64,000 nucleotides of DNA, from assembly GCF_051132615.1 (NCBI RefSeq), contig NZ_CP152375.1, positions 2,046,001 to 2,110,000 of the forward strand, given 5' to 3'. The notes below the pieces were generated by a model. The model was not told the origin of the DNA. It saw only the letters and a program-made list of their open reading frames with translations, and made no database searches. The stretch comes from G051132615 sp051132615 (GTDB lineage Bacteria > Pseudomonadota > Gammaproteobacteria > Burkholderiales > Neisseriaceae). Both the position numbers and the translations under genes were made by a program. Positions 52,310 to 61,338 of the stretch are shown piece after piece (position 1 is the first letter of the stretch; each line of letters begins with the position of its first letter).

Positions 52310-53418
52310 TAAAAGTACTCCATTTTTGTAAAACTTATTATCCCAATACTTTTGGTGGAATTGAACAGGTTGTTTATCAACTTGCTGAAGGGGGGAGGCT
52401 CAAAGGTGTAGAAGCAAGAGTATTATCGTTGAGTGAGCAAGGTAAGACACAAAATATACAAGTTGGTCACCATGATGCTTATTTTTCAAAAACGATAGTG
52501 GAGTTTGCTTCTACTCCATTGTCTTTTTCTGTATTTCAAGATTTATCTAAACTAGTGCAACAGGTTGATATTATCCACTATCACTTTCCTTGGCCTTTTA
52601 TGGATTTAGCGCATTTTGTGTGTCGAATTAAAAAGCCATCAATTGTTACTTATCATTCTGATATCGTAAAACAAAAAAATTTATTGCGATTATATAAACC
52701 ACTAATGTATAAATTTTTTGCTGATGTTGATAGCATTGTTGCCTCATCACCAAATTATATGATGACTAGCCAGACTTTACAGCGATTTAAGGATAAAGTA
52801 ACAGTTGTGCCTTTTGGTTTAGACAAAGCTTCTTATCCACAAGTAGCAGAACAAAAGAAGAAGGAATGGCAAGAAAAATTTGGGAACCGTTTTTTCCTAT
52901 TTATTGGTACCTTTCGTTATTATAAAGGTTTGAATATTTTAATTGAGGCTGCCCAAGGAACTTCTTATCCTATAGTTATTGTTGGAGCGGGGCCTATTGA
53001 AGAAAAGTTAAAAAAACAGGCTACAGACTTAGGTGTACAAAATGTTCATTTTTTAGGTTCTTTATCTGATGAGGATAAGGTAGCATTACTACAATTGTGT
53101 GGCGCAGTAGTTTTTCCTTCGCATTTACGTTCTGAAGCCTTTGGTATCACATTATTAGAAGGTGCTATGTATTCAAAACCAATGATTAGTTGTGAAATAG
53201 GTACAGGTACAACATATGTGAATATCGCTGATAAAACGGGACTGGTTATTCCACCTAGTAATTCTGTAGCTTTAAGAGAGGCAATGGATACTTTGTGGCA
53301 TAATCCCATGTTAGCTGCGTGTCTAGGGGAAAATGCGGGTAAACGTTATGATGAATTATTTACATCAGAAAAAATGGTTGATCAATATATCCAGTTGTAT
53401 CAATCAATACTTAAATAA
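52306..53418 (+). CDS. GT4 family glycosyltransferase (WbpZ-like position)
   Basis: GT-B glycosyltransferase, 370 residues. The N-terminus KVLHFCKTYYPNTFGGIEQV holds the GGIEQ acceptor loop; FLFIGTFRYYKGLNILIEAA and PSHLRSEAFGITLLEGAMYSKP with the E-x7-E motif are in the donor domain. The overall pattern resembles WbpZ and WbdB, which start O-antigen chains on GlcNAc-PP-lipid. A G6 tract lies at 52390-52395. It is the last gene of the rightward polysaccharide run and is convergent with rmlD only 10 bases away. Confidence 0.88.
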   Translation: MIKVLHFCKTYYPNTFGGIEQVVYQLAEGGRLKGVEARVLSLSEQGKTQNIQVGHHDAYFSKTIVEFASTPLSFSVFQDLSKLVQQVDIIHYHFPWPFMDLAHFVCRIKKPSIVTYHSDIVKQKNLLRLYKPLMYKFFADVDSIVASSPNYMMTSQTLQRFKDKVTVVPFGLDKASYPQVAEQKKKEWQEKFGNRFFLFIGTFRYYKGLNILIEAAQGTSYPIVIVGAGPIEEKLKKQATDLGVQNVHFLGSLSDEDKVALLQLCGAVVFPSHLRSEAFGITLLEGAMYSKPMISCEIGTGTTYVNIADKTGLVIPPSNSVALREAMDTLWHNPMLAACLGENAGKRYDELFTSEKMVDQYIQLYQSILK

Positions 53419-53428
53419 TATTAAATAT

Positions 53429-54307
53429 TTATTTGTCAAATATTTTTGCTAATGCTTTTTTCCAGTTACACGGAGCAATTTGAAATTCTTCAAATACCTT
53501 AGAACATATTAAGCTAGAGTTTGCTGGTCTTTTGGCTAAAGTATCATATTCGAATGATTGTATTTGATTTATGATCGGTTTTTTATGTATGATCATTTTT
53601 CCGTAGGCTAACTCAATAATATTTTGTGTAATTTCTGCCCAATTTGCATAAGGTAGCCCACAATAATGATAAATTCCCCACAATGACGAATTGATTGGTT
53701 GGTTATAAATCTGATTTGCTATTTTGAATATTGTTGAGGCAATATCATCGGAGCTTGTTGGTCCTCCGAATTGGTCACCCACAATATCTAGTTGGGTTTT
53801 TGTTTGTGCTAAGTTAAGTATCGTTTTGAAAAAATTATGTCCATATTCTCCAAAAACCCATGATGTTCTTAAGATAATATGTTTGGGACAATATTGGGCA
53901 ATGCCAATTTCACCAGCTAGTTTACTGGCACCATAAACATTACAAGGGTAGGGTATATCCTCTTCTGTATATGGTTTAAGTGATTGACCAGAAAATACAT
54001 AATCTGAAGAAATATGAATGAGTATTGCATTATATTGTGTTGCCAACTGCGCCAAGTTGATTGCGCCATCTCTATTCACTTTAAATGCTAAATCTTGTTC
54101 TATTTGTGCTTTATTTACATTAGTATAGGCAGCCGCGTTAATAATAATATCTGGGCTAAATGTTTCTATTATGCCTTTTGCTGCATTTTTATCTGTAATG
54201 TCCAATTGAGAGTGGTTTAGGGCAAGTACTTGATGATTGATGATTCCAGTTTGTTTGAGTAAAGACTGTCCTATTTGTCCATTGCAGCCACAAATCATTA
54301 TTTTCAT
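53429..54307 (-). CDS. rmlD: dTDP-4-dehydrorhamnose reductase
   Basis: Final step of dTDP-L-rhamnose synthesis, NAD(P)H-dependent. Landmarks are MICGCNGQIGQSLL, HISSDYVFSGQSLKPYTEED with the catalytic Ser/Asp region, and YGASKLAGEIGI with the YxxxK pair. The length of 292 residues is typical. It overlaps rmlC by four bases (ATGA) and ends 10 bases from the convergent glycosyltransferase. An A/T inverted repeat (AAATATTT twice, 53423-53445) may help separate the two transcripts. Confidence 0.95.
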   Translation of the reverse strand: MKIMICGCNGQIGQSLLKQTGIINHQVLALNHSQLDITDKNAAKGIIETFSPDIIINAAAYTNVNKAQIEQDLAFKVNRDGAINLAQLATQYNAILIHISSDYVFSGQSLKPYTEEDIPYPCNVYGASKLAGEIGIAQYCPKHIILRTSWVFGEYGHNFFKTILNLAQTKTQLDIVGDQFGGPTSSDDIASTIFKIANQIYNQPINSSLWGIYHYCGLPYANWAEITQNIIELAYGKMIIHKKPIINQIQSFEYDTLAKRPANSSLICSKVFEEFQIAPCNWKKALAKIFDK

Positions 54308-54852
54308 TTTATTCTTAAACTTAAAAAGTCTTTTAATAATAAACCATTTTTATCTTTTATTGACAAGATTGGTGTCATAGATGGCCATTTGATGTTTAAA
54401 TCTGGGTCATTCCAAAGCAAGCATATTTCATCTTCTGGATGGTAATACTCTGTACATTTGTATTCAATATTGGCTGTATCTGATAATACAAATAAACCAT
54501 GAGCAAATCCTGGTGGGATCCAAAGTTGCTTTTTATTTTGTTCTGATAAAATGATGCTGCTCCATTGTCCAAAAGTTGGAGACTGATCTCTTAAATCAAT
54601 GAATACATCAAAAATCTCACCCATGATCACACGAATGAGCTTTCCTTGGGGTTTTGTTTGTTGAATATGTAACCCTCTTAAAACATTTTTTTTTGAATGA
54701 GAGTAGTTATCTTGAACGAAGTTTAGATTTATCTGAAGAGCCTCTTGATAACGTTTTTTTTCAAAGGTTTCCATAAAAAAACCACGATCATCACTAAAAA
54801 TATTTGGTTGAATAATTTTGACATCATTGATTGTAGTAGAAACCACGATCAT
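54304..54852 (-). CDS. rmlC: dTDP-4-dehydrorhamnose 3,5-epimerase
   Basis: Epimerises dTDP-4-dehydro-6-deoxyglucose at C3 and C5. The cupin-fold protein has FSDDRGFFMETFEKKRY, QDNYSHSKKNVLRGLHIQ with the catalytic His, and LWIPPGFAHGLFVLSDTA. The ATG at 54852 overlaps the rmlA stop (ATGA) and gives 182 residues; an ATG three codons upstream is in frame but less likely. It lies between rmlA and rmlD. Confidence 0.95.
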   Translation of the reverse strand: MIVVSTTINDVKIIQPNIFSDDRGFFMETFEKKRYQEALQINLNFVQDNYSHSKKNVLRGLHIQQTKPQGKLIRVIMGEIFDVFIDLRDQSPTFGQWSSIILSEQNKKQLWIPPGFAHGLFVLSDTANIEYKCTEYYHPEDEICLLWNDPDLNIKWPSMTPILSIKDKNGLLLKDFLSLRIK

Positions 54853-55727
54853 AAACAGCACTCCTCATTTATGAGGTTTGATAAATAGTGACTATATGAT
54901 GTAGTGCCTAATTGTTCAATATATTGTTGTAATTGTTTTTTTTCTATCCATTTATTTCTATAAGAAATTTCCTCTAAACAGGCGACCTTAAATCCTTGTC
55001 TGTTTTCAATAGTATGGATGAATTGCGATGCTTCCATTAGACTTTCATGTGTGCCAATATCCAACCATGCAAAGCCTCTACCTAGCCGTTCTACGTTTAA
55101 TTGTTTTGATTCTAAATACATTTGGTTTAATGTGGTAATTTCCAGCTCGTTACGAGCAGATGGTTTAATTTGTTTAGCCATTTCAACAGCTTTTTCATCA
55201 TAAAAATATAGGCCAGTGATTGCCCAGTTGGACTTTGGTTTGATTGGTTTTTCTTCTATTGATAATGGTTGAAAATTTTGGTCAAATTGAACCACGCCAA
55301 AGCGTTCAGGATCTTTTACAGGGTAGCTGAAAATGGTTGCTCCCTCTTTTAAAAGAGTAGCCCTTTTTAATATTTCACTGAAGCCATTACCAAAGAAAAT
55401 ATTATCACCTAAAATCAGAGCACATTTGTCATTTTGAATGAATTCTTCCCCTAATATAAAGGCTTGTGCCAAACCTTCAGGCTTAGGTTGTATTTTATAA
55501 TTTAGGTGAATACCAAAAGCAGAACCATCACCAAGTAACCGTTTAAAAGCATCAATATCAACTGCTGTTGAAATGATCAGAATATCCTTAATCTTTGCCA
55601 GCATTAAAACAGATAAAGGATAATAAATCATAGGTTTATCATAAATTGGTAGGAGTTGTTTTGATATTCCTTTTGTGATTGGGTAAAGCCTTGTGCCTTT
55701 TCCTCCTGCTAAAATAATTCCCTTCAT
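54849..55727 (-). CDS. rmlA: Glucose-1-phosphate thymidylyltransferase
   Basis: Makes dTDP-glucose from glucose-1-phosphate and dTTP, the entry to the dTDP-L-rhamnose pathway. It begins KGIILAGGKGTRLYPITKG with the nucleotide loop, then SKQLLPIYDKPMIYYPLSVL; ALILGDNIFFGNGFSEIL and GVVQFDQNFQPLSIEEKP are family motifs. The length of 292 residues is standard. It overlaps rmlB and rmlC by four bases each, giving a tightly coupled rmlBACD operon. Confidence 0.97.
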   Translation of the reverse strand: MKGIILAGGKGTRLYPITKGISKQLLPIYDKPMIYYPLSVLMLAKIKDILIISTAVDIDAFKRLLGDGSAFGIHLNYKIQPKPEGLAQAFILGEEFIQNDKCALILGDNIFFGNGFSEILKRATLLKEGATIFSYPVKDPERFGVVQFDQNFQPLSIEEKPIKPKSNWAITGLYFYDEKAVEMAKQIKPSARNELEITTLNQMYLESKQLNVERLGRGFAWLDIGTHESLMEASQFIHTIENRQGFKVACLEEISYRNKWIEKKQLQQYIEQLGTTSYSHYLSNLINEECCL

Positions 55728-56794
55728 TTTTGGTTTTCCTTTATTTCCCCAAAATTCAGTTGTTTATAAGAACCATTGAGTATAGTAGACCACCAAAATT
55801 GATTATCTTGATACCATTGGATCGTTTTGCGTATACCACTTTCAAACGTTTCTTGAGGAAACCAAGATAACTCGCGCTCAATTTTTTGAGTATTAATGGC
55901 ATAACGCCAATCATGTCCTAGTCTATCTGAGACAAATTGAATCAGGTTTCTTGTGGAGGTAGAAGGGAGTGAGAGAGTAAGTTGATCAAGCAAGTCGCAA
56001 ATAATATTCACAACATCAATATTTTTCATTTCATTATTCCCGCCGATATTATATGTTTCACCTATTTTCCCTTTTGTTAAAACAATATAAAGTGCCTTAA
56101 TGTGATCCTCAACATATAGCCAGTCACGTATTTGTTCCCCTTGTCCATAAATAGGAATGGCTTGCCCTAAAATTGCGTGAATAATCGTTTTTGGAATGAG
56201 TTTTTCTGGGAAATGGAATGGTCCATAATTGTTAGAACAATGAGTAATTAAGGTGGGTAAGCCATATGTTTGGTGCCAGGCATTTACTAAATGGTCACTT
56301 GAAGCTTTTGAAGCAGCGTAAGGACTATTAGGATGATAATTGTTTCCTTCTGTAAAAGAAGAGGCTGTTTGTGTTAATTCACCATAGACTTCATCAGTAG
56401 AGACATGGAGAAATCTAAAATTTTTTCTTTTATGCTCAGGTAGGGTTTGCCAATATTTTCGTGATTCTTCTAACAGAACATATGTCCCTAATATATTGGT
56501 TTGCATAAATTCTGCAGGAGCATGTATTGATCGGTCAACATGGCTCTCCGCTGCTAAATGTATGATTGCATCGGGTTTGTATTGATTAAAAAGAGAATGG
56601 ATTTTTTCTTGATGGCAAATATCTATATGTTTGAAAGAAAAATTGGGATTGTTGTAAATTGTTTGAAGTGAAGATAAATTACCTGCATAAGTGAGCTTAT
56701 CTAAAACAATAATTTCATTGTTGGTGTTTTTTATGAGGTAACGAACAAGAGCTGAGCCAATAAAACCAGCTCCCCCTGTAATGAATAGTTTCAT
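55724..56794 (-). CDS. rmlB: dTDP-glucose 4,6-dehydratase
   Basis: Dehydrates dTDP-glucose to dTDP-4-dehydro-6-deoxyglucose. The NAD motif is LFITGGAGFIGSALVRYLI; the active site lies in HVSTDEVYGEL and YAASKASSDHLVNAW; ITHCSNNYGPFHFPEKLIP is a family motif. The ATG at 56794 is preferred: GGTGA lies six bases upstream, and the protein then starts MKLFITGGAG with 356 residues. A GTG four codons upstream is unlikely. It is the first gene of the rml operon. Confidence 0.96.
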   Translation of the reverse strand: MKLFITGGAGFIGSALVRYLIKNTNNEIIVLDKLTYAGNLSSLQTIYNNPNFSFKHIDICHQEKIHSLFNQYKPDAIIHLAAESHVDRSIHAPAEFMQTNILGTYVLLEESRKYWQTLPEHKRKNFRFLHVSTDEVYGELTQTASSFTEGNNYHPNSPYAASKASSDHLVNAWHQTYGLPTLITHCSNNYGPFHFPEKLIPKTIIHAILGQAIPIYGQGEQIRDWLYVEDHIKALYIVLTKGKIGETYNIGGNNEMKNIDVVNIICDLLDQLTLSLPSTSTRNLIQFVSDRLGHDWRYAINTQKIERELSWFPQETFESGIRKTIQWYQDNQFWWSTILNGSYKQLNFGEIKENQK

Positions 56795-57272
56795 GCTTAT
56801 CACCAATGATAGTATATTTTTATGATATTTTTAATTTAATAATATTTTTTGGTTTTTTAGGTGTTTTCTTAAAAAAAACATAAAAAAATGTTTGGTTTTA
56901 TACAGTAATAAATTTTAATTTTTTCAACTTTTTGTTGAAGCTGTTATTTTGAAATTTATTAAATATTTACTCATTATTTTTGCCTATTTTAGGTGATCCA
57001 TATTATAATGGATCAAATAATTAAGCATACTGATATGCCCTTAACGAAAACTCACCATTATAACATAATTTGATTCATTTTCTTATACTGTTTGTTTTTT
57101 AGCTATTATACTTTTATATTAGTATAGGAAATATTATATCAAGTTGTTGTATTGATTTTTTTTAGTTGTTACAATTAATTTTTTTAATTTTGTTGAAAAT
57201 TTTTTGTTTTTTTAAAACATTTTTTAATGTGTTTCGGTTTTAAAATCAATTTTTAAATACAAGGAATGTAAA
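56795..57272. other. Long AT-rich divergent spacer rmlB / nrdJ
   Basis: This 478-base gap is among the most AT-rich parts of the window. It has an inverted repeat TATACT-N8-AGTATA at 57107-57126 and a small hairpin GCATA-CTGA-TATGC near 57023-57036. It should hold promoters for both operons. I looked for a cobalamin riboswitch and for NrdR boxes in front of the B12-dependent reductase and saw neither. Confidence 0.5.
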
Positions 57273-60119
57273 GTGAAAGAGTCTCTACCTCAAATGGTCC
57301 AACAAGATATTTCGCGAGAAGTATTGTTAGAAAAATATGCGAAAAATGGGGAGCAAACAATAGAGGAGGTGCGACTGCGTGTTGCCAATGCGTTGGCTCA
57401 GGCTGAAAAAGAGCCAAATAAGCATGCAGATGACTTTTATTTTGCATTAAGTAATGGTTTTATTCCTGGGGGGCGGATTAACTCTGCGGCAGGAACGGAT
57501 TTAACGGCAACGTTGATTAATTGTTTTGTTCAACCAGTTGGCGATTCAATCAGCGCAGCTAAAGATGGTAAAGTAGGTATTTATGAGGCATTGCTTCAAG
57601 CTGCAGAAACCATGCGTCGTGGCGGAGGGGTAGGCTATAATTTTAGCCGTATTCGCCCACATGGTGCCCATGTTAAAGGTACAAATAGTCGTGCTTCTGG
57701 CCCAATTTCTTATATGCGGGTTTTTGATCGAAGCTGTGAAACGGTCGAGTCTGCTGGTGCTCGCCGTGGTGCTCAAATGGGGGTGCTCAATTGTGATCAT
57801 CCTGATATTGAAATGTTTATCCATGCTAAGGATCAAGGTGATTTACGAAACTTTAATATGTCAGTTGGTGTGTTTGATGAGTTCATGCATGCAGTGGTTG
57901 AAGATCAGCCATGGCAATTGGTTCATGCGGAAGAACCTGACCCAACAGTTTTTACAGAAAGTTTTAAACGTGAAGATGGGCTTTGGGTTTATCGTACAGT
58001 AAGAGCTCGTGATTTGTGGACACAAATTATGGCATCTACTTATGACCACGCTGAGCCGGGCGTGTTATTCATGTCAAAAATTAACCGTGACAATAATTTG
58101 TCTTACTGTGAGGTTATTGAATCAACCAATCCTTGTGGTGAGCAACCCTTGCCAGATTATGGTTGTTGCGATTTAGGGTCTGTTAATTTAACTTGTTTTA
58201 TTAAAAATCCATTTACTGAACAGGCAAGCTTTAATTTTGAGTTGTTTGATCAAGTGGTCAGAACATCTATACGGATGTTAGATAATGTATTGGATTTAAC
58301 CGTATGGCCATTGGAACAACAATTAGCAGAAGCTCAATCTAAACGTAGGGTGGGGTTGGGTTATACAGGTTTGGGGGATGCCCTCATTATGTTGCGTATT
58401 CCTTATAATAGTGAGGAAGGGCGTCAGTTTGCGGCCAAAGTTTCAGAATTTATGCGCAATAGCGCTTACGATGCTTCTGTCGATTTAGCCATTGAAAAAG
58501 AAGCTTTTCCTTTATTTGATGCCGAAAAATATTTGGCAGAGCCACATTGTGCCAGCCGTTTGCCAGACTCAATAAAAGAGCGAGTGCGTCAATATGGTAT
58601 TCGTAATTCACATTTATTATCTATTGCACCAACAGGAACGATTTCTTTAGCGTTTGCTGACAATGCGTCTAATGGTATTGAGCCACCATTTAGTTGGTTC
58701 TATACCCGTAAAAAACGTATGGTGGATGGTTCTATTCAAGAGTATGTGGTAGAAGACCATGCTTATCGTTTATATCGTACATTAGGCGGAGACACAAATA
58801 ATCTGCCAGATTATTTTGTATCTGCTTTGGAAATGTCTGCTTTAGATCATATGAAAATGGTGGCTGCTGTTGCACCTTTTATTGATACCGCTATTTCTAA
58901 AACGGTTAATGTTCCAGCAGATTACCCATTTGCAGACTTTGAAAATCTTTATTTAGAAGCATGGAAAGCTGGATTAAAAGGAATTACGACTTATCGTCCG
59001 AATAGTGTATTAAGTTCAGTGTTATCTGTAGAGCCTACTCAACAAACACCAAGTGATTTGGTTGATCAAGAAGCAGGTTCTGATAGACGCATTACTTTGG
59101 TTTCAGCGCCAAGCCCAGCTTTAGCCAGCTTAAAATGGCCAAATCGGCCTAAACTTAAAGAAGGTAATCCTTCTTGGACTTATATGGTTGAACACCCAAC
59201 AGGAAGTTTTGCTGTTGTGGTAGGCCATGTTGAAAATGGCGAAACATTGCCATTCGAATGCTGGGTCAATAGCAGTGAAGAGGCGACACGTGGTTTAGGC
59301 GCAATTGCAAAAACTTTGTCTATGGATATGCGTTGTCGTGATCGCGTGTGGTTAGCCGCCAAGCTAGACGCTTTATCCCGCACCAATGGCAATAAACAAT
59401 ATCATATGGAAATTGGCAGTGAGCATTTATATGCTTCTACAGCAGCAGCGGCATTGGGTAAAGTTGTTCGTTACCGTGTTGCTCAATTAGGTGTATTAGA
59501 TGATGCTGAAAACAAACCAACACCTGTAATTGATGCACTGTTTGCTCGAAAAGAACCAAAATCTGGCACAGATGGCACAATGAGCTGGTCTGTAGATGTG
59601 TATAACCCACAAACAGGAGATGACTTTGTTCTGTTCCTAAAAGAGCTTGTTTTACCAAATGGTCAACGCCGCCCTTACTCTATCTGGATGTCTGGAAATT
59701 ATCCTCGTGAGTTAGATGGTTTATGTAAATTATTATCTTTGGATATGAGGGTTATTGATCCTGCTTGGATTGGCATGAAACTGCGTAAATTATTAACTTA
59801 TGCTGAGCCACAAGGTGATTTTTTTGCTCGTACGCCAGATAGTGAAAAATCACAAAGTTGGCCTTCTACTGTTGCTTATATTGCTCGTTTGGCCATCCAT
59901 CGTTATGCCATGTTGGGTATTTTAAGTGAAGAGGGCTACCCTATGGAAGATATGGGGGTCATGGTTCCTGAGCAAGGTGATTTATTTGAAGGTGAAGTTG
60001 CCAGCATCATGCCTTCTTTAACGGGTAAGCCTTGTCCTGAATGTGGTAGCCATGCATTAATTAAAAAGGATGGTTGTGAGTTTTGTACTGCATGTGGACA
60101 TGTAGGTAGCTGTGGTTAG
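57273..60119 (+). CDS. nrdJ: Adenosylcobalamin-dependent (class II) ribonucleoside-diphosphate reductase
   Basis: Reduces ribonucleotides to deoxyribonucleotides with a B12-generated radical, independent of oxygen. The 948-residue protein starts at a GTG with AAGGA seven bases upstream. Catalytic landmarks are LINCFVQPVGDS, RGGGVGYNFSRIRP, ESTNPCGEQPLPDYGCCDLG and LSIAPTGTISLAF. After the catalytic core come two similar TSCPD-like segments (LPFECWVNSSEEATRGLGAI at about 659 and RRPYSIWMSGNYPRELDGL at about 799) and a C-terminal zinc-ribbon/redox tail with CPECG, CEFCTACG and a final CG. It is monocistronic, with a strong terminator. Confidence 0.94.
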   Translation: MKESLPQMVQQDISREVLLEKYAKNGEQTIEEVRLRVANALAQAEKEPNKHADDFYFALSNGFIPGGRINSAAGTDLTATLINCFVQPVGDSISAAKDGKVGIYEALLQAAETMRRGGGVGYNFSRIRPHGAHVKGTNSRASGPISYMRVFDRSCETVESAGARRGAQMGVLNCDHPDIEMFIHAKDQGDLRNFNMSVGVFDEFMHAVVEDQPWQLVHAEEPDPTVFTESFKREDGLWVYRTVRARDLWTQIMASTYDHAEPGVLFMSKINRDNNLSYCEVIESTNPCGEQPLPDYGCCDLGSVNLTCFIKNPFTEQASFNFELFDQVVRTSIRMLDNVLDLTVWPLEQQLAEAQSKRRVGLGYTGLGDALIMLRIPYNSEEGRQFAAKVSEFMRNSAYDASVDLAIEKEAFPLFDAEKYLAEPHCASRLPDSIKERVRQYGIRNSHLLSIAPTGTISLAFADNASNGIEPPFSWFYTRKKRMVDGSIQEYVVEDHAYRLYRTLGGDTNNLPDYFVSALEMSALDHMKMVAAVAPFIDTAISKTVNVPADYPFADFENLYLEAWKAGLKGITTYRPNSVLSSVLSVEPTQQTPSDLVDQEAGSDRRITLVSAPSPALASLKWPNRPKLKEGNPSWTYMVEHPTGSFAVVVGHVENGETLPFECWVNSSEEATRGLGAIAKTLSMDMRCRDRVWLAAKLDALSRTNGNKQYHMEIGSEHLYASTAAAALGKVVRYRVAQLGVLDDAENKPTPVIDALFARKEPKSGTDGTMSWSVDVYNPQTGDDFVLFLKELVLPNGQRRPYSIWMSGNYPRELDGLCKLLSLDMRVIDPAWIGMKLRKLLTYAEPQGDFFARTPDSEKSQSWPSTVAYIARLAIHRYAMLGILSEEGYPMEDMGVMVPEQGDLFEGEVASIMPSLTGKPCPECGSHALIKKDGCEFCTACGHVGSCG

Positions 60120-60133
60120 TTTTTATTAATGTT

Positions 60134-60174
60134 AAAAATAAAGGGCTGTTGGGTGACAACAGCCCTTTATTTTT
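60134..60174 (+). terminator. Strong terminator after nrdJ
   Basis: Eighteen-base perfect arms, centred on AAAGGGCTGTTG and CAACAGCCCTTT, around GGTGA and followed by T residues. It lies 14 bases past the nrdJ stop. Confidence 0.9.
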
Positions 60175-60244
60175 TGTTTTTTGTCGTTTTCTATTATTCC
60201 CCTTATAATGAACCCTTGTTTAATTTACGCAATTGTTACTCATT

Positions 60245-61060
60245 ATGTCTGTTGATCACTATGAAAATTTTCCTGTTGGTTCGGTTCTTTTACCTAGGCG
60301 TTTAAGAAAGCCCATCCATGCCATTTATCATTTTGCACGAACGGCAGATGATTACGCTGATGAGGGAGAGTTCAGTGATGAGCAAAGAATTGAAGCTTTA
60401 ATCGGTTTAAAAAAAGAATTAGACCTGATTGATGAGGGAAAAAAGCCTAAAACTGAGTTGATGAATCAATTGTTAGATAACGCAATAGTGCCATTTTCTT
60501 TGCCTCTTAAACCTTTTTATGATTTGTTATCGGCTTTTTGTCAGGATGTCAGTACCAAACGGTATGAACATTTTGGGGATTTAATTGATTATTGTCGACG
60601 TTCTGCCAATCCTATAGGTACATTGCTTTTGCATTTGTATGGTGTGACAGATAAGCGGCAGTTTGCCATGAGTGATGCTATTTGTACTTCTTTGCAGCTT
60701 ATTAATTTTTGGCAAGATGTGGCGGTTGATTGGCAAAAACAAAGAGTCTATATCCCTCAAGAAGATTTACAGCGCTTTAATGTATCAGAAGAAGAAATTG
60801 CACAAGGCAAGGCACAGTTTAATTTTCAAAATTTAATGAGGTTTGAATGTGATAGAACACATAAAATGTTACTTTCTGGCTCTCCATTAGGTTTGGCTTT
60901 AAAAGGGCGAATTGGCTTTGAGTTACGTATGATTGTATTAGGAGGTCAGCGTATTTTATATAAACTGGATCAAAATAAATACAATATGTTTGAACATAGG
61001 CCTGTTTTACAGTTTAAAGATTGGTGCTCTATATTAAAAAGAGCTTTTTTGAAAAAATAG
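60245..61060 (+). CDS. hpnC: Squalene synthase-like protein HpnC
   Basis: Head-to-head prenyl synthase family protein of 271 residues. HpnC converts presqualene diphosphate to hydroxysqualene in the HpnCDE route to squalene. It has HYENFPVGSVLLPRRLRKPI, typical of HpnC; the two Asp-rich motifs are FARTADDYADEGE and INFWQDVAVDWQKQRVYIP. The ATG at 60245 is preferred; a TTG four codons upstream is not needed. No ribosome binding site is obvious. hpnD and hpnE are not adjacent, so they would lie elsewhere or be absent. Confidence 0.82.
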   Translation: MSVDHYENFPVGSVLLPRRLRKPIHAIYHFARTADDYADEGEFSDEQRIEALIGLKKELDLIDEGKKPKTELMNQLLDNAIVPFSLPLKPFYDLLSAFCQDVSTKRYEHFGDLIDYCRRSANPIGTLLLHLYGVTDKRQFAMSDAICTSLQLINFWQDVAVDWQKQRVYIPQEDLQRFNVSEEEIAQGKAQFNFQNLMRFECDRTHKMLLSGSPLGLALKGRIGFELRMIVLGGQRILYKLDQNKYNMFEHRPVLQFKDWCSILKRAFLKK

Positions 61061-61338
61061 AATGAGTTGATGTTTGTAGTCTATTTGCCTATGTTGTATG
61101 TGTTGATGGATAGTTGTAAGCTGTAACATGAATAAATTTAAAAAATAAATCAATGTGTTAAAAAATAGATTAGGGCAGAAAATAAATAAGTAGAAAATTT
61201 AGATTGGCATGCTTACAACACAGCCTCTCTTTAATGAACAAGTTGTTGTGATAACCATATGACTTGTTGAGATAATAGATAACGCTTATGTTATCCTTTG
61301 AAATATTGCTATTAAACTATTTGAAAAGTCTATATCAC

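Noticed and set aside
53423..53445. A/T inverted repeat AAATATTT-N7-AAATATTT between convergent wbpZ-position GT and rmlD as a terminator
   Set aside because: The stem is only A/T and overlaps the rmlD stop; too weak to call a terminator.
56795..57272. Cobalamin riboswitch or NrdR boxes before nrdJ
   Set aside because: No B12-box-like conserved core and no paired NrdR-type 16-mers were visible; a covariance-model search would be needed to exclude it fully.
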